Numbered from the stretch's first letter, positions 1 to 9,074 are shown. The stretch: DNA of 64,000 nt from Cupriavidus sp. U2 (GCF_009663685.2 NZ_RCOG02000022.1:558-64557); one strand, 5' to 3'. Notes: generated by a model not told the origin, from the sequence alone. A program made the numbers and translations.

Positions 1-156
1 GGCGACGATCTATCGGTCTTCTCGCAGGGGTACTTGAACAGAGTCGCGAAGGCGCTGAACTATCGGCCTCGGGCGGTTCTCGACTTCGCCACTCCCGCCG
101 AAGCCATGGCCGAAGAGATCAACAAATTACGAACTGGTGTTGCATCTCAGACTTGA
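1..156 (+). CDS. IS30-family transposase, C-terminal fragment (cut by window edge)
   Basis: The frame is open from base 1 to a TGA at 154-156 and encodes 51 residues. It contains the typical end of IS30-family DDE transposases: LN-x6-LN-x-RPR followed by a phenylalanine-rich turn and TPAE. Only the C-terminus is present; the catalytic core lies to the left of the window. The GC content is lower than that of the neighbouring genes. The right end of the element probably lies within about 10-15 bases after the stop (the stretch at 139-166), but I could not match the inverted repeat because the left end is missing. It lies directly upstream of the LysR gene, so transcription from the element could reach it. 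Confidence 0.85.
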   Translation, partial: GDDLSVFSQGYLNRVAKALNYRPRAVLDFATPAEAMAEEINKLRTGVASQT

Positions 157-225
157 AACCGCCTCGTGTTACCCTCTGAATCACTGCCGCGACATCGTTG
201 AGGCGGACCACAGAGCAGGGGAGAC

Positions 226-1137
226 ATGCCGGTCAATATGAGCGTTTCGCTGCGGCAACTGCGCGCCTTCGTGGCCGTTGCCGAGGAACTGCATTTCACG
301 CGTGCGGCGGAGAAGCTGAACCTTTCGCAGTCATCGGTCAGCGCGCTGATCCACGAACTGGAAGGCAACCTGGGTATCAAGCTGTTCGACCGCCATACAC
401 GCCTGATGCAAATCACGCAGGCCGGCGCGGAACTGCTGCCAATGGTCAGGAAGGCCGTGGCCGACATCGACAGCGTGATCGACAGTTCCGCCGAGTTACG
501 GTCGCTGGGGCGCGGGCGTGTGTCGATTGCCGCGTCATCGATCCAGGCGGCACTGATGCTGCCGCGTTTCATTCGCGAGTTCTGCGTGGGCCATCCGGGC
601 GTGAAAGTGGAACTGCATGACGTCGCCGAAGATGAAGTGCCCCGCATGGTCAGCGCGGGCGAGGTCGACTTCGGTATCGGCACGATTCCTGAAGGTCAGC
701 CCGATCTCAGCGCGCGCCGGCTATCGTCCGACGCGTTCGTGATCGTGATGCCGCCCAGCCATCCGCTGGCACGCCGGCGGGCGCTGAAGTGGGAGGACGT
801 GGCGAAGCTGCCGGTGATCGGGCCGCACCGCGGTAATCCCATTCGCGACTGCCTGGATGCCGCACTGGCCATGCGCGGCATTTCGCTGACGCGCGTGCAC
901 GAGGTGTTCCTGCCGCTCACGATGGTCGGTATGGTCGATGCCGGATTGGGCATCGCGGTGATGAGCACGGCCGTCACGCGTCTGACGTCGGCGCTGGGCC
1001 TGGTGACAGTCATGCCGCAAGACCCCGTCATCTCGCGCGAGATCAGCCTGCTTGTGCATACGGACCGATCCCTGTCCCCACCCGCGCAGACGTTCCGTGA
1101 TCTGCTGATGCGACATCGCAGCGATCTGGAGAAGTAG
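226..1137 (+). CDS. LysR-family transcriptional regulator
   Basis: 303 residues, the usual LysR length. The N-terminal winged helix-turn-helix spans about residues 5-65 (LRQLRAFVAVAEELHFTRAA, then LSQSSVSALIHELE). A periplasmic-binding-like effector domain follows from about residue 93. The start at 226 has AGGGG just upstream; a second in-frame ATG at 238 is possible. It is convergent with the NCS2 permease gene and close to the UbiD/amidohydrolase set, so it may regulate that operon or the ferulate genes, but no effector can be read from the sequence. There is no divergent partner gene, since the IS30 fragment lies upstream and may have displaced one. Confidence 0.93.
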   Translation: MPVNMSVSLRQLRAFVAVAEELHFTRAAEKLNLSQSSVSALIHELEGNLGIKLFDRHTRLMQITQAGAELLPMVRKAVADIDSVIDSSAELRSLGRGRVSIAASSIQAALMLPRFIREFCVGHPGVKVELHDVAEDEVPRMVSAGEVDFGIGTIPEGQPDLSARRLSSDAFVIVMPPSHPLARRRALKWEDVAKLPVIGPHRGNPIRDCLDAALAMRGISLTRVHEVFLPLTMVGMVDAGLGIAVMSTAVTRLTSALGLVTVMPQDPVISREISLLVHTDRSLSPPAQTFRDLLMRHRSDLEK

Positions 1138-1236
1138 AAAGGACGCGTCTGCTTGCCGCCGCGGGGATTGCAGCCGCTGCGCCCTTTCTTCCGGCCCTTC
1201 TCACGTACGCGGGGCAAGAGCGAAGGCCACGAGCCG

Positions 1237-2625
1237 CTACGCCACGTTCTTCGCCAGCAACTGCGGGGCACGTTCGGCGCGGACGTTGAACAGCAGGTTC
1301 AGCGACACCGCGCACAGGGTGCCGAGCAGGATGCCGTTCTGGCAGAACCTGGCCAGCAGTTCGGGAAGCTGCGCGAAGAACCTGTCGGCCACCAGCGGAA
1401 TCATCCCCAGCGCCACGCTCACGGCAACGATGTACGCGTTCTTCTTGTTTTCCACGAAGTCGACGTGCCCGAGTATGCGCACGCCCGTGGCCGCCACCAT
1501 GCCGAACATCACCAGCGCAGCGCCGCCCAGCACGTATTGCGGAATCGACGCGGCGAAGAACGCGAGCTTGGGCAGGCAGCCCAGCACGATCAGGATGCCG
1601 CCGGCCGTGGCGCATACCCAGCGGCTGCGCACGCCGGTCACCTGCACCAGCCCCACGTTCTGCGCATACGACGTGTAGGTGAACGTGTTGAACACCGCGC
1701 CCACCAGCGCGCCTACGCCGTCGGCGCGCAGGCCGCGCGCCAGGTCGTCGGGCGTGACCGGACGTTCGACGATTTCGCCCAGCGCCAGGAACTGACCCAC
1801 GCCTTCGATCATGATCACCACCATGACAACGCACAGCGTGATCGATGTCATGAGGTCGAAGGTGGGCCATCCGAAGTGGAACGGCGTGATCAGTGCCACC
1901 CAGCCGGCCGCATGCACGCCGGCAAAGGTGACCTTGCCCAGCACCACGGCGATCGCGAATCCCACCGTGATGCCGATCAGCACGGCAATATTGCAGAGGA
2001 AGCCCTTGAAGAACGCGATCATGCAGAGCACCGTCAGCAACACCACGGCCGCGATGCCGATATGCAAGGGCAGGCCGTAGGCGGGATTTGGCACGGGGCC
2101 TGCGGCCGTGTTCAGCGTGGGGTTGCCGCCGGCTGCCCAGTTCACACCGACGCGCATCAGCGAAATGCCGATCACCAGTACCACGGTGCCGGTCACCACA
2201 GGCGGAAACCAGCGGATGAGCCGGCTTACGTACGGTGCGGCTAGGAATGTGAACACGCCGGCCACCATCACCGCCCCAAAAACGGCCGGCAGCCCCAGCG
2301 ACGGGTTCGAGCCGGTGGCGATGATCGGCGCGATGGCCGTGAACGTGACGCCCATCATCACAGGCAGACGGATGCCGATCTTGCCGATGCCGATGCTCTG
2401 GATCATCGTGACCAGGCCGCAGCAGAACAGGTCCGCCGCGATCAGGAACGCGATCTGGTCCTTTGGCAGATGCAGCGCACCACCGATGATCAGGGGCACC
2501 GCAATCGCGCCCGCGTACATCACGAGCACGTGTTGCAGGCCAAGCGCGGCCAGCCTGAGCGGGGGCAAGACTTCATCGACCGGGTGCGCCGGGCCGAACC
2601 CATGGGGGGTAGGGTTGTGGGTCAT
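1237..2625 (-). CDS. NCS2-family nucleobase:cation symporter (uracil/xanthine permease)
   Basis: 462 residues with about 12-14 hydrophobic segments spread over the whole length, as in UraA/XanQ-type inner-membrane permeases. The N-terminal region (LQHVLVMYAGAIAVPLIIGG) is the family hallmark, and a family-like second half with V-E-x-I...G-x-x-x-A follows. The frame stays open upstream, but the start at 2625 is preceded by GGAGAC at good spacing, so the longer version is rejected. It is the last gene of a reverse-strand set after the UbiD decarboxylase, 218 bases away. In this context the substrate may be an aromatic or heterocyclic acid rather than a nucleobase; that is inference. Confidence 0.92.
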   Translation of the reverse strand: MTHNPTPHGFGPAHPVDEVLPPLRLAALGLQHVLVMYAGAIAVPLIIGGALHLPKDQIAFLIAADLFCCGLVTMIQSIGIGKIGIRLPVMMGVTFTAIAPIIATGSNPSLGLPAVFGAVMVAGVFTFLAAPYVSRLIRWFPPVVTGTVVLVIGISLMRVGVNWAAGGNPTLNTAAGPVPNPAYGLPLHIGIAAVVLLTVLCMIAFFKGFLCNIAVLIGITVGFAIAVVLGKVTFAGVHAAGWVALITPFHFGWPTFDLMTSITLCVVMVVIMIEGVGQFLALGEIVERPVTPDDLARGLRADGVGALVGAVFNTFTYTSYAQNVGLVQVTGVRSRWVCATAGGILIVLGCLPKLAFFAASIPQYVLGGAALVMFGMVAATGVRILGHVDFVENKKNAYIVAVSVALGMIPLVADRFFAQLPELLARFCQNGILLGTLCAVSLNLLFNVRAERAPQLLAKNVA

Positions 2626-2843
2626 GCTGTCTCCTTCGTCTTCCAGGCCGGTATTGCCCGCGCGGTTGGTTCGGAAGGGGACAGCAGCTGTATCCCCATG
2701 GTCTGCGCCACGTGTTCCCGCCACCTGCGTGTCATTGTCAGGGCAGCATGCCAGCGTCCGGACATTGGGTAAATGGGGCGTTTGGATGAATGGATCGGGT
2801 TGCCCGATCAATGCCGCGCGCCTTCGATCAAGTGCTGTGAGAC

Positions 2844-4286
2844 TCAGTGTTTTCCCGCATCCATGCGCGTGAGCAGCGCGGCGGCACGCGCCATCGCATC
2901 GTCATCGATCCGAGCGCGGACGCCGTCGAAGTGCGGCCCGCGCGTGGCGTCGAGTCCCATGCGCGACGTCGTGCCGACACCCGAAGCCGACGGGTCCAGC
3001 GCGCTGCCGGGCAAGCCGTCCACGATCACCACGTCCAGATGCGGCTGCAGATGCGTGGCCAGGGCCCATAGCACCTGCTCGTCGTTCGTGATGTCGATGT
3101 CGTGATCCACGGCGACCACGGTTTTCAGGTACGGGTCCCAGCCAAGGAGGCCCAGCATGACCTGGCGAGCCTCGCCCGGGCGCGACTGCCGCAGTGCCAC
3201 GTACGCATGAAAATGCGTGCCCGAGCTGGGAAAGTGCACGGCGGTGACCGACGGAAATCGATCCTTGAGCTTTTCCACCATCTCGGATTCGCGCGGAATG
3301 CGCCCCAGGTTCAGGTGCTCTGCAGAGTTGCCGCCGACCACGTCGACCAGCCACGCGTCGCTGCGTCGCATCACGGTCTGCACGCGCAGCAGGTTGTTGG
3401 TGGAGCGGTCGGAAGAGTAGCCGGTGAACTCGCCGAACGGCCCTTCGTCCACGCGCGCGCCGGGATCGAGCACCCCTTCGAGCACGATTTCCGCATGCGC
3501 CGGGACCTCGATGCCGTATCGCGGAGTGCGCACGACTTCGAGCGGTGCACCGAACAGCCCGCCGGCCACCTGCCGCTCATCCACGCCATAAGGCAGACGT
3601 GCGGCGCCGGCGAGCATGAACAACGGATGCGCGCCGATCACCATGGCCACGGGCAGTGGCTTGCCCAGTTCGGCCGCGCGCTGGTACATGCGCCACAAGT
3701 GACCGCGCGAATGCAGGCTCGTGGCGATCTCGGTTGGCGAATGCAGCATCGAACGGTGGTAGCTGGCGTTGCCGATGCCCAGCTCCCGATCTTCGGCGAT
3801 CAGGATGGCGTTGGTGATATACGGCCCGCGATCGGTGGCGAAATGCCGGATGGCAGGCAAGGTGGTCAGGTCCACCTGCTCCTGCACGATACCGGTTACC
3901 GCGCCCGAATCGAGCACGCGAGGCAACAGCAGACGTCGCGCGCGCGCCTGGTATTCGGCGTGGAGGCCGCTGGGCGAGACGCCGCCGAGCATGCGGCCCA
4001 CGCGTTCGCGCGATGCGAACAGGTTGGTGATCAGCGGCGCGCCTAGCCCCGCCACGTCGTCGAACTTCACGACGGGATGACGCTGTTGCGCGGCCAGCGC
4101 CCATACCAGCGCAGTGGGGTCCTGGTTGGCGGTGACCGGCTCGCGCACGGTCAGGACGTCGTCGGGAAATGCCGCGCAATAGGCGGCCAGGAAGGTGTGA
4201 AAGTCCTGCGAGGTGTCATCGAACACCGGGCCGGAACCCTGGCCGGCATGTCGGTCGATACCTGGCTGGGAAGGTGAGGCAGTCAT
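2844..4286 (-). CDS. UbiD-family (prenylated-FMN) decarboxylase
   Basis: 480 residues. The segment EGPFGEFTGY carries the paired glutamates that mark the UbiD active site, and N-x-SYHR upstream fits the conserved arginine region. Such enzymes decarboxylate (or carboxylate) aromatic or unsaturated acids using prenylated FMN made by a UbiX partner; no UbiX gene is seen in this window. The start at 4286 (MTASPSQ) has GGAG about nine bases upstream; the frame runs open to 4334. It sits downstream of two amidohydrolase genes and near ferulate/vanillate genes. A vanillate or hydroxybenzoate decarboxylase of the VdcC/ShdC kind is possible, but the true substrate cannot be read from sequence. Confidence 0.88.
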   Translation of the reverse strand: MTASPSQPGIDRHAGQGSGPVFDDTSQDFHTFLAAYCAAFPDDVLTVREPVTANQDPTALVWALAAQQRHPVVKFDDVAGLGAPLITNLFASRERVGRMLGGVSPSGLHAEYQARARRLLLPRVLDSGAVTGIVQEQVDLTTLPAIRHFATDRGPYITNAILIAEDRELGIGNASYHRSMLHSPTEIATSLHSRGHLWRMYQRAAELGKPLPVAMVIGAHPLFMLAGAARLPYGVDERQVAGGLFGAPLEVVRTPRYGIEVPAHAEIVLEGVLDPGARVDEGPFGEFTGYSSDRSTNNLLRVQTVMRRSDAWLVDVVGGNSAEHLNLGRIPRESEMVEKLKDRFPSVTAVHFPSSGTHFHAYVALRQSRPGEARQVMLGLLGWDPYLKTVVAVDHDIDITNDEQVLWALATHLQPHLDVVIVDGLPGSALDPSASGVGTTSRMGLDATRGPHFDGVRARIDDDAMARAAALLTRMDAGKH

Positions 4287-4411
4287 GGCATGGCTCCGCT
4301 TGGGATGCTTCAACGGGACACCGTTGCCGCGCACGGGCGCGCGCGTCGAGGGTGACGACGCGCCCGTGTGTGACCAGACGGGAAGAAAAAACGTCAGTGG
4401 CTGCGGCCGGA

Positions 4412-5335
4412 TCAGGCGTAGCTGTGCTTGCTGGCGTAGGTGTCTTTCAGGCGTGCCTGAGCGTCTTCCTGGGTTTTCGGCGGCGGCGTGGTCTCGATGC
4501 CGACCAGGCGCGCGATGTTGTTGCCCATGTAGTCCTCCAGGCCGTCCTCATCGAGATCCATGCCTTGCGGCGCGGGGCCGCACAGCATTTCCAGCTCGCG
4601 TAGCCACATGCCGGGTTCGTTTGGCGGCGTGTCGGTGCCGAACACGATCTTGTCGCGCGGCAGCTGGCGCGCGAATTCGACTATGCGCGACTGGAAACAC
4701 CAGCCCGATTCGCAATACACGTTCGGCGTGTCCATGGCCATCCAGAACGCCTCGAACGAATAGTTGCCGCCGGTCTGGATGCCGAAGTGTCCGATGACGA
4801 AATTGACCATCGGAAATTCGCGGATGACCGGATAGAACATCGTCGGAATGGTGTAGGGGCCGTCGCCGGTATGGATCAGCACCACGATGTTGTATTTGGC
4901 GCAGACCTTCATGGCGGGACGCAGCCAGTCCAGTGCGCGGTCCGGGCGGTAGCCGTGCATGTTGGCATGCAGCTTGAGCATCTTGAAGCCATATTCCTTG
5001 ACGTGGAATTCCAGCTCCTGCGCCCCTTCCTCCGGGCCCCAGCGCGGGTTGAACGTGAAGTTGCCGATAAAGCGGTCAGGATACTTCTGGCACAGGCTGG
5101 CCACATAGGCCATGTAGTCGCGAATGCCCTCGCGGCCGCGGCGGTTGCCATCGCGATAGCCGGTGTTGCCCGGCGGCGGCTGGATGAATCCCATGTCGAT
5201 GCGGCGCGGCTTGCCGTTGATGATGTAGGGCCCGTCCATCATCTTGAGCAGGCGTTCGCCGGTGAACGGCTCGCCCGTGTGTCGCCAGGCCTCGTCGACA
5301 AGGTTGGTCGGGTGCAGGTGGGTGTCGATGATCAT
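4412..5335 (-). CDS. amidohydrolase-2 family protein (ACMSD-like), metal motif intact
   Basis: 307 residues, amidohydrolase superfamily (Amidohydro_2). The N-terminal DTHLHP supplies the HxH metal-binding pair; LHANMHGY, IHTGDG, IGHFG and FGTDTPP supply later barrel residues including the C-terminal aspartate. Family members include metal-dependent decarboxylases (ACMSD, LigW, gamma-resorcylate decarboxylase) and lactone or amide hydrolases, so decarboxylation of an aromatic acid is one plausible role next to the UbiD gene. It is the sister of the gene immediately upstream (5376-6278), with matching sequence along its whole length and only 40 bases between them, so the pair arose by tandem duplication. 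Confidence 0.9.
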   Translation of the reverse strand: MIIDTHLHPTNLVDEAWRHTGEPFTGERLLKMMDGPYIINGKPRRIDMGFIQPPPGNTGYRDGNRRGREGIRDYMAYVASLCQKYPDRFIGNFTFNPRWGPEEGAQELEFHVKEYGFKMLKLHANMHGYRPDRALDWLRPAMKVCAKYNIVVLIHTGDGPYTIPTMFYPVIREFPMVNFVIGHFGIQTGGNYSFEAFWMAMDTPNVYCESGWCFQSRIVEFARQLPRDKIVFGTDTPPNEPGMWLRELEMLCGPAPQGMDLDEDGLEDYMGNNIARLVGIETTPPPKTQEDAQARLKDTYASKHSYA

Positions 5336-5375
5336 GTTCGTATGCTCCGTCGGAATCTCTTGGGGGTGTCCGCGT

Positions 5376-6278
5376 TCATGCGGCCAGGCGCGCCTTGGCT
5401 TCTTCCAGCGAGCGCGGCACGGGCGTCGGCTCCAGGCCGATCATGCGGGCGACGTTGTTGCCGAGGTAGTCCTCGAGCGTGTCCTCATCGAGATTGAGTC
5501 CCTGGGGCGGTTCGAAGCACAGCACCTCCAGCAGGCGCAGCCACATGCCGGGTTCGTTCGGGGGCGTGTCGGAGCCGAACAGGATCTTGTGCCTTGGCAG
5601 CACCTTGGCGAATTCGACGATGCGGGATTGCAGGCACCAGCCGGATTCGCAATAGACATTAGGCATGTCCATGGCCATCTGGAACGGCTCGAAGCAATAC
5701 ACGCCGCCGGTCTGCACGCCAAAATGGGCCATGATGAAGTTGAGGGTCGGAAACTCCTTCATCATCGGCACCCATTCGGTGGGAATGCTGTAGGGGCCGT
5801 CGCCAGTGTGCAGCTTCACCAGCACGCCCAGTTCCGCGCATTTCTGCAGGGCGGGGCGCAGCCAGTCCAGTGCGCGATCCGGCCGGTAGGCGTGCATGTT
5901 GGCCTGGAACTGCACCATCTTGAAACCGAGCTTCCTCACATAGTGCTCGATGGCATTGACGCCATTTTCCACGCCGCACCGCGGGTTGTAGACAAAGCAG
6001 CCGATGAAGCGGTCCGGATACCTGGCCACCATCTCGCGCGTGTAGGCCATGTACGCGTCGATGGATTCGCCGCCCGACTTCACGCCATCGGTATAGGTGT
6101 AGATCGTGTTGCCTTGCGGCGGCTGGATGAACGCCTTGTCGATGCGACGCGGCTTGCCGTTGATCGTGAACGGGCCATCCATCATCTGGATCAGACGTTC
6201 GCCCGTGAATGGGTCGCCGTCATGGCGCCAGGCCAGGTCGACCAGATTGGTCGGATAACAGCTGGTGTCGATGATCAT
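5376..6278 (-). CDS. amidohydrolase-2 family paralogue lacking the HxH motif
   Basis: 300 residues, a close paralogue of the gene at 4412-5335. Where the sister has DTHLHP this protein has DTSCYP, so both histidines of the canonical HxH metal site are gone; IGHFG is also changed to MAHFG and KLHANMH to QFQANMH. The later histidine (LHTGDG) and the aspartate (FGSDTPP) remain. The reading frame is intact and strongly constrained, so this is not a decaying gene. It could be a metal-independent or differently metallated enzyme, or a non-catalytic partner that forms a hetero-oligomer with its sister. It is the first gene of the reverse set that diverges from ech. Confidence 0.88.
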   Translation of the reverse strand: MIIDTSCYPTNLVDLAWRHDGDPFTGERLIQMMDGPFTINGKPRRIDKAFIQPPQGNTIYTYTDGVKSGGESIDAYMAYTREMVARYPDRFIGCFVYNPRCGVENGVNAIEHYVRKLGFKMVQFQANMHAYRPDRALDWLRPALQKCAELGVLVKLHTGDGPYSIPTEWVPMMKEFPTLNFIMAHFGVQTGGVYCFEPFQMAMDMPNVYCESGWCLQSRIVEFAKVLPRHKILFGSDTPPNEPGMWLRLLEVLCFEPPQGLNLDEDTLEDYLGNNVARMIGLEPTPVPRSLEEAKARLAA

Positions 6279-6665
6279 TGAGATTCCCTAACGAAGACTC
6301 TGGTGAAAGGCTTGGAGTCCTGCCAGGGGCGGTGGGACCGGTCGGGTCATGGCGCCACTGACGGGAACTCCGTCAGTGAGCAATCTCCAGATGAACCTCG
6401 CGGCATTGCGCCGCTGCTGTTCGATCGACCGCTTCTACCCACGCGTTCGTTATATAGCGTGCCGCCGACGCGCGTCAAGCGCGACTTGTGGTGCGATGCA
6501 CGAAGCGCGAAGACGCCGTCCTGGACATCGGTGGCGCCGTCTCCTCGCGCTGGTGATGGCCGCATCGGGGTTTACGCGCAGAAAGGAAATTCCGCTTGAG
6601 ATATCAGGTAGGTTGATAATACACTGACAAACATCGCGAAACCGGATTACCGAGGAGAAGCAGAG
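6279..6665. promoter_or_regulatory. divergent promoter region between the amidohydrolase set and ech
   Basis: 387 bases without a convincing gene. It must carry promoters for both directions. Near the ech side the dyad TATCA-GGTAGGT-TGATA at 6602-6618 overlaps a -10-like GATAAT (6615-6620). A dyad of this size and spacing is typical of MarR-family operators, and a MarR gene lies at 18773-19276. The ech ribosome site GGAG lies at 6654-6657. The left part is GC-rich apart from the TTATATAG at about 6449. Confidence 0.5.
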
Positions 6666-7499
6666 ATGGCTGATTACGAAGGGCGCTGGAAGGCTGTGAA
6701 GGTCAGTGTGGAAGCGGGCATTGCGTGGGTGACGTTCAACCGTCCCGAGAAGCGCAACGCGATGAACCCGACGCTGAACGCCGAGATGGTTCAGGTGCTC
6801 GAAGCGCTGGAACTGGATGCCGACGCCAAGGTGCTGGTGCTGACCGGCGCTGGTGACGCCTGGACGGCGGGCATGGATCTGAAGGAGTACTTCCGTGAAG
6901 TGGATGCCGGTCCGGAGATCCTGCAGGAGAAGATCCGCCGCGATGCGTCGCAGTGGCAATGGCGGCTCCTGCGCATGTACAGCAAGCCGACCATCGCGAT
7001 GGTCAACGGCTGGTGCTTTGGCGGCGGCTTCTCGCCGCTGGTTGCCTGCGATCTCGCAATCGCCGCGGACGAGGCCACCTTCGGCCTGTCGGAGATCAAC
7101 TGGGGCATTCCGCCCGGCAACCTGGTCAGCAAGGCGATGGCCGATACGGTCGGTCATCGCAAGGCGCTGCACTACATCATGACGGGCGACACCTTCACCG
7201 GTAGCGAAGCCGCCGCGATGGGCCTGGTCAACGAGAGCGTGCCGCGCGCCCAACTGCGCGAGCACACGATTGCGCTGGCCGCAAAGCTGCTCGAGAAGAA
7301 CCCGGTGGTGCTGCGGGCGGCCAAGATTGGCTTCAAGCGCAGCCGCGAACTGACGTGGGAGCAGAACGAGGACTACCTGTACGCAAAGCTCGACCAGGCG
7401 CAGCTGCGCGATCCCGAGCACGGCCGCGAGCAGGGCCTGAAGCAATTCCTCGACGACAAGTCGATCAAGCCGGGCCTGCAGGCTTACAAGCGCGCCTGA
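6666..7499 (+). CDS. ech: feruloyl-CoA hydratase-lyase (p-hydroxycinnamoyl-CoA hydratase/lyase)
   Basis: 277 residues, crotonase family. It hydrates feruloyl-CoA (or p-coumaroyl-CoA) and cleaves it by a retro-aldol step to vanillin (or 4-hydroxybenzaldehyde) and acetyl-CoA. The sequence follows the Pseudomonas HCHL closely: MDLKEYFREVDAGPEILQEK, the oxyanion region WCFGGGFSPL, and GLSEINWGIPPGN. Tyr75, Glu143 and Tyr239, the residues reported to matter in HCHL, all fall at those exact positions. It is the first gene of the forward operon ech-vdh-fcs. The start at 6666 has GAGGAG upstream. Confidence 0.96.
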   Translation: MADYEGRWKAVKVSVEAGIAWVTFNRPEKRNAMNPTLNAEMVQVLEALELDADAKVLVLTGAGDAWTAGMDLKEYFREVDAGPEILQEKIRRDASQWQWRLLRMYSKPTIAMVNGWCFGGGFSPLVACDLAIAADEATFGLSEINWGIPPGNLVSKAMADTVGHRKALHYIMTGDTFTGSEAAAMGLVNESVPRAQLREHTIALAAKLLEKNPVVLRAAKIGFKRSRELTWEQNEDYLYAKLDQAQLRDPEHGREQGLKQFLDDKSIKPGLQAYKRA

Positions 7500-7560
7500 G
7501 CGGCCGTCAACCCCCGATCGAGACGGCGGCCCGAAGAGCCGCCGCCAGGAGACAACGCTG

Positions 7561-9012
7561 ATGAACGAACTGACCATGCTGATTGGCGGGCAGGATCGGC
7601 CCGCCGCCAATGGCGCCACCTTTGCGCGCCGCAATCCGCTGAACGATGCCGTGGTGTCGCGCGCCCCGGCCGCCACGCTGGCGGATGCCGATGCCGCCGT
7701 CAATGCTGCCGCGGCCGCCTTCCCGGGGTGGGCCGCTCTGCTGCCGGGCGAGCGCCGCCGCCGGCTGCTGAAGGCGGCCGACCTGATGGACCAGCGTACG
7801 CAGGACTTCATCCGCATCGGCGTGGCCGAGACCGGCGCCATGCCGAACTGGTACGGCTTCAACGTGATGCTGGCGGCCAACATGCTGCGCGAGGCCGCCG
7901 CGATGACGACGCGTATCGAGGGCAGCGTGATTCCTTCGGACGTGCCGGGCAGTCTGGCCCTGGCCGTGCGCCAGCCGTGCGGCGTGGTGCTTGGCATCGC
8001 GCCGTGGAATGCGCCGGTGATCCTCGGCACCCGCGCCCTGGCGATGCCGCTCGCGTGCGGCAATACGGTCGTGCTCAAGGCATCCGAGGCGTGCCCCGGC
8101 GTGCATCGACTGATCGGGACGGTGCTGCAGGAGGCGGGGCTTGGCGACGGTGTCGTCAACGTGGTGACGAACGCCCCCGAGGATGCGGCGCAGGTGGTCG
8201 AGCGGCTGATCGCGCATCCCGCCGTGCGCCGCGTCAACTTCACCGGCTCCACGCACGTGGGCCGCATCGTCGCCGAGCACGCGGCCCGGCACCTGAAGCC
8301 GGCGCTGCTGGAGCTGGGCGGCAAGGCGCCGTTGCTGGTGCTCGACGATGCGGACCTCGATGCGGCAGTCGATGCCGTGGCCTTCGGTGCTTTCTTCAAC
8401 CAGGGGCAGATCTGCATGTCGACGGAGCGCGTGATCGCCGACCGCAAGATCGCCGATCGCTTCGTCGAGAAGCTGGCCGCGAAGGCGAAGACGCTGCGGG
8501 CTGGCGATCCCGCCGATCCGGCCAGCGTGCTGGGTGCGCTGATCAGCAAGGATGCCGCACGGCGTATCGCCGCATTAGTGGAGGACGCGCGCGCACAGGG
8601 CGCAAACCTGCCCGTGGGCTTGCATGCAGACGGCGCGATCCTGCAGCCGGTCATCGTCGACGGCATTGCACCGGGCATGAAGCTCTACCGCGAGGAATCG
8701 TTCGGTCCAGTGGTGACGGTCGGGCGCGTGGATGGCGACGACGAGGCGGTGCGCATGGCCAACGACAGCGAATATGGCCTCTCCGCGTCGGTATTCAGCC
8801 GCGACGTGTCGCGGGCGATGTCGGTTGCCCAACGGATCGAATCGGGTATCTGCCACATCAACGGTCCCACCGTGCATGACGAGGCGCAGATGCCGTTTGG
8901 CGGCGTCAAGTCGAGCGGCTATGGCCGCTTTGGCGGCCAGGCGGCCGTGGCCGAATTCACTGAACTGCGCTGGATCACGATCCAGAACACCCCGCGCCAC
9001 TATCCGGTCTGA
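7561..9012 (+). CDS. vdh: vanillin dehydrogenase (aldehyde dehydrogenase family)
   Basis: 483 residues, NAD(P)-dependent aldehyde dehydrogenase superfamily. It should oxidise the vanillin released by Ech to vanillate. Visible landmarks are the cofactor loop APWNAPV, FTGSTHVGR, the general-base glutamate in LELGGKAP and the catalytic cysteine in NQGQICMS. The closest family is salicylaldehyde/benzaldehyde/vanillin dehydrogenase. It lies 61 bases after ech with a GGAGAC ribosome site eight bases before its ATG. The call as vanillin dehydrogenase rests on the operon position between ech and fcs. Confidence 0.93.
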   Translation: MNELTMLIGGQDRPAANGATFARRNPLNDAVVSRAPAATLADADAAVNAAAAAFPGWAALLPGERRRRLLKAADLMDQRTQDFIRIGVAETGAMPNWYGFNVMLAANMLREAAAMTTRIEGSVIPSDVPGSLALAVRQPCGVVLGIAPWNAPVILGTRALAMPLACGNTVVLKASEACPGVHRLIGTVLQEAGLGDGVVNVVTNAPEDAAQVVERLIAHPAVRRVNFTGSTHVGRIVAEHAARHLKPALLELGGKAPLLVLDDADLDAAVDAVAFGAFFNQGQICMSTERVIADRKIADRFVEKLAAKAKTLRAGDPADPASVLGALISKDAARRIAALVEDARAQGANLPVGLHADGAILQPVIVDGIAPGMKLYREESFGPVVTVGRVDGDDEAVRMANDSEYGLSASVFSRDVSRAMSVAQRIESGICHINGPTVHDEAQMPFGGVKSSGYGRFGGQAAVAEFTELRWITIQNTPRHYPV

Positions 9013-9074
9013 ACCGGCGGCCGACCCGCATACTCCCCGCAGAGGGAGGCAACACAACAGTGAGGAGACAGGAC

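Noticed and set aside
6450..8678. A 742-codon open frame on the reverse strand opposite ech and vdh
   Set aside because: Low-complexity Arg/Ser/Ala sequence typical of antisense frames in GC-rich DNA; the forward strand encodes clear enzymes.
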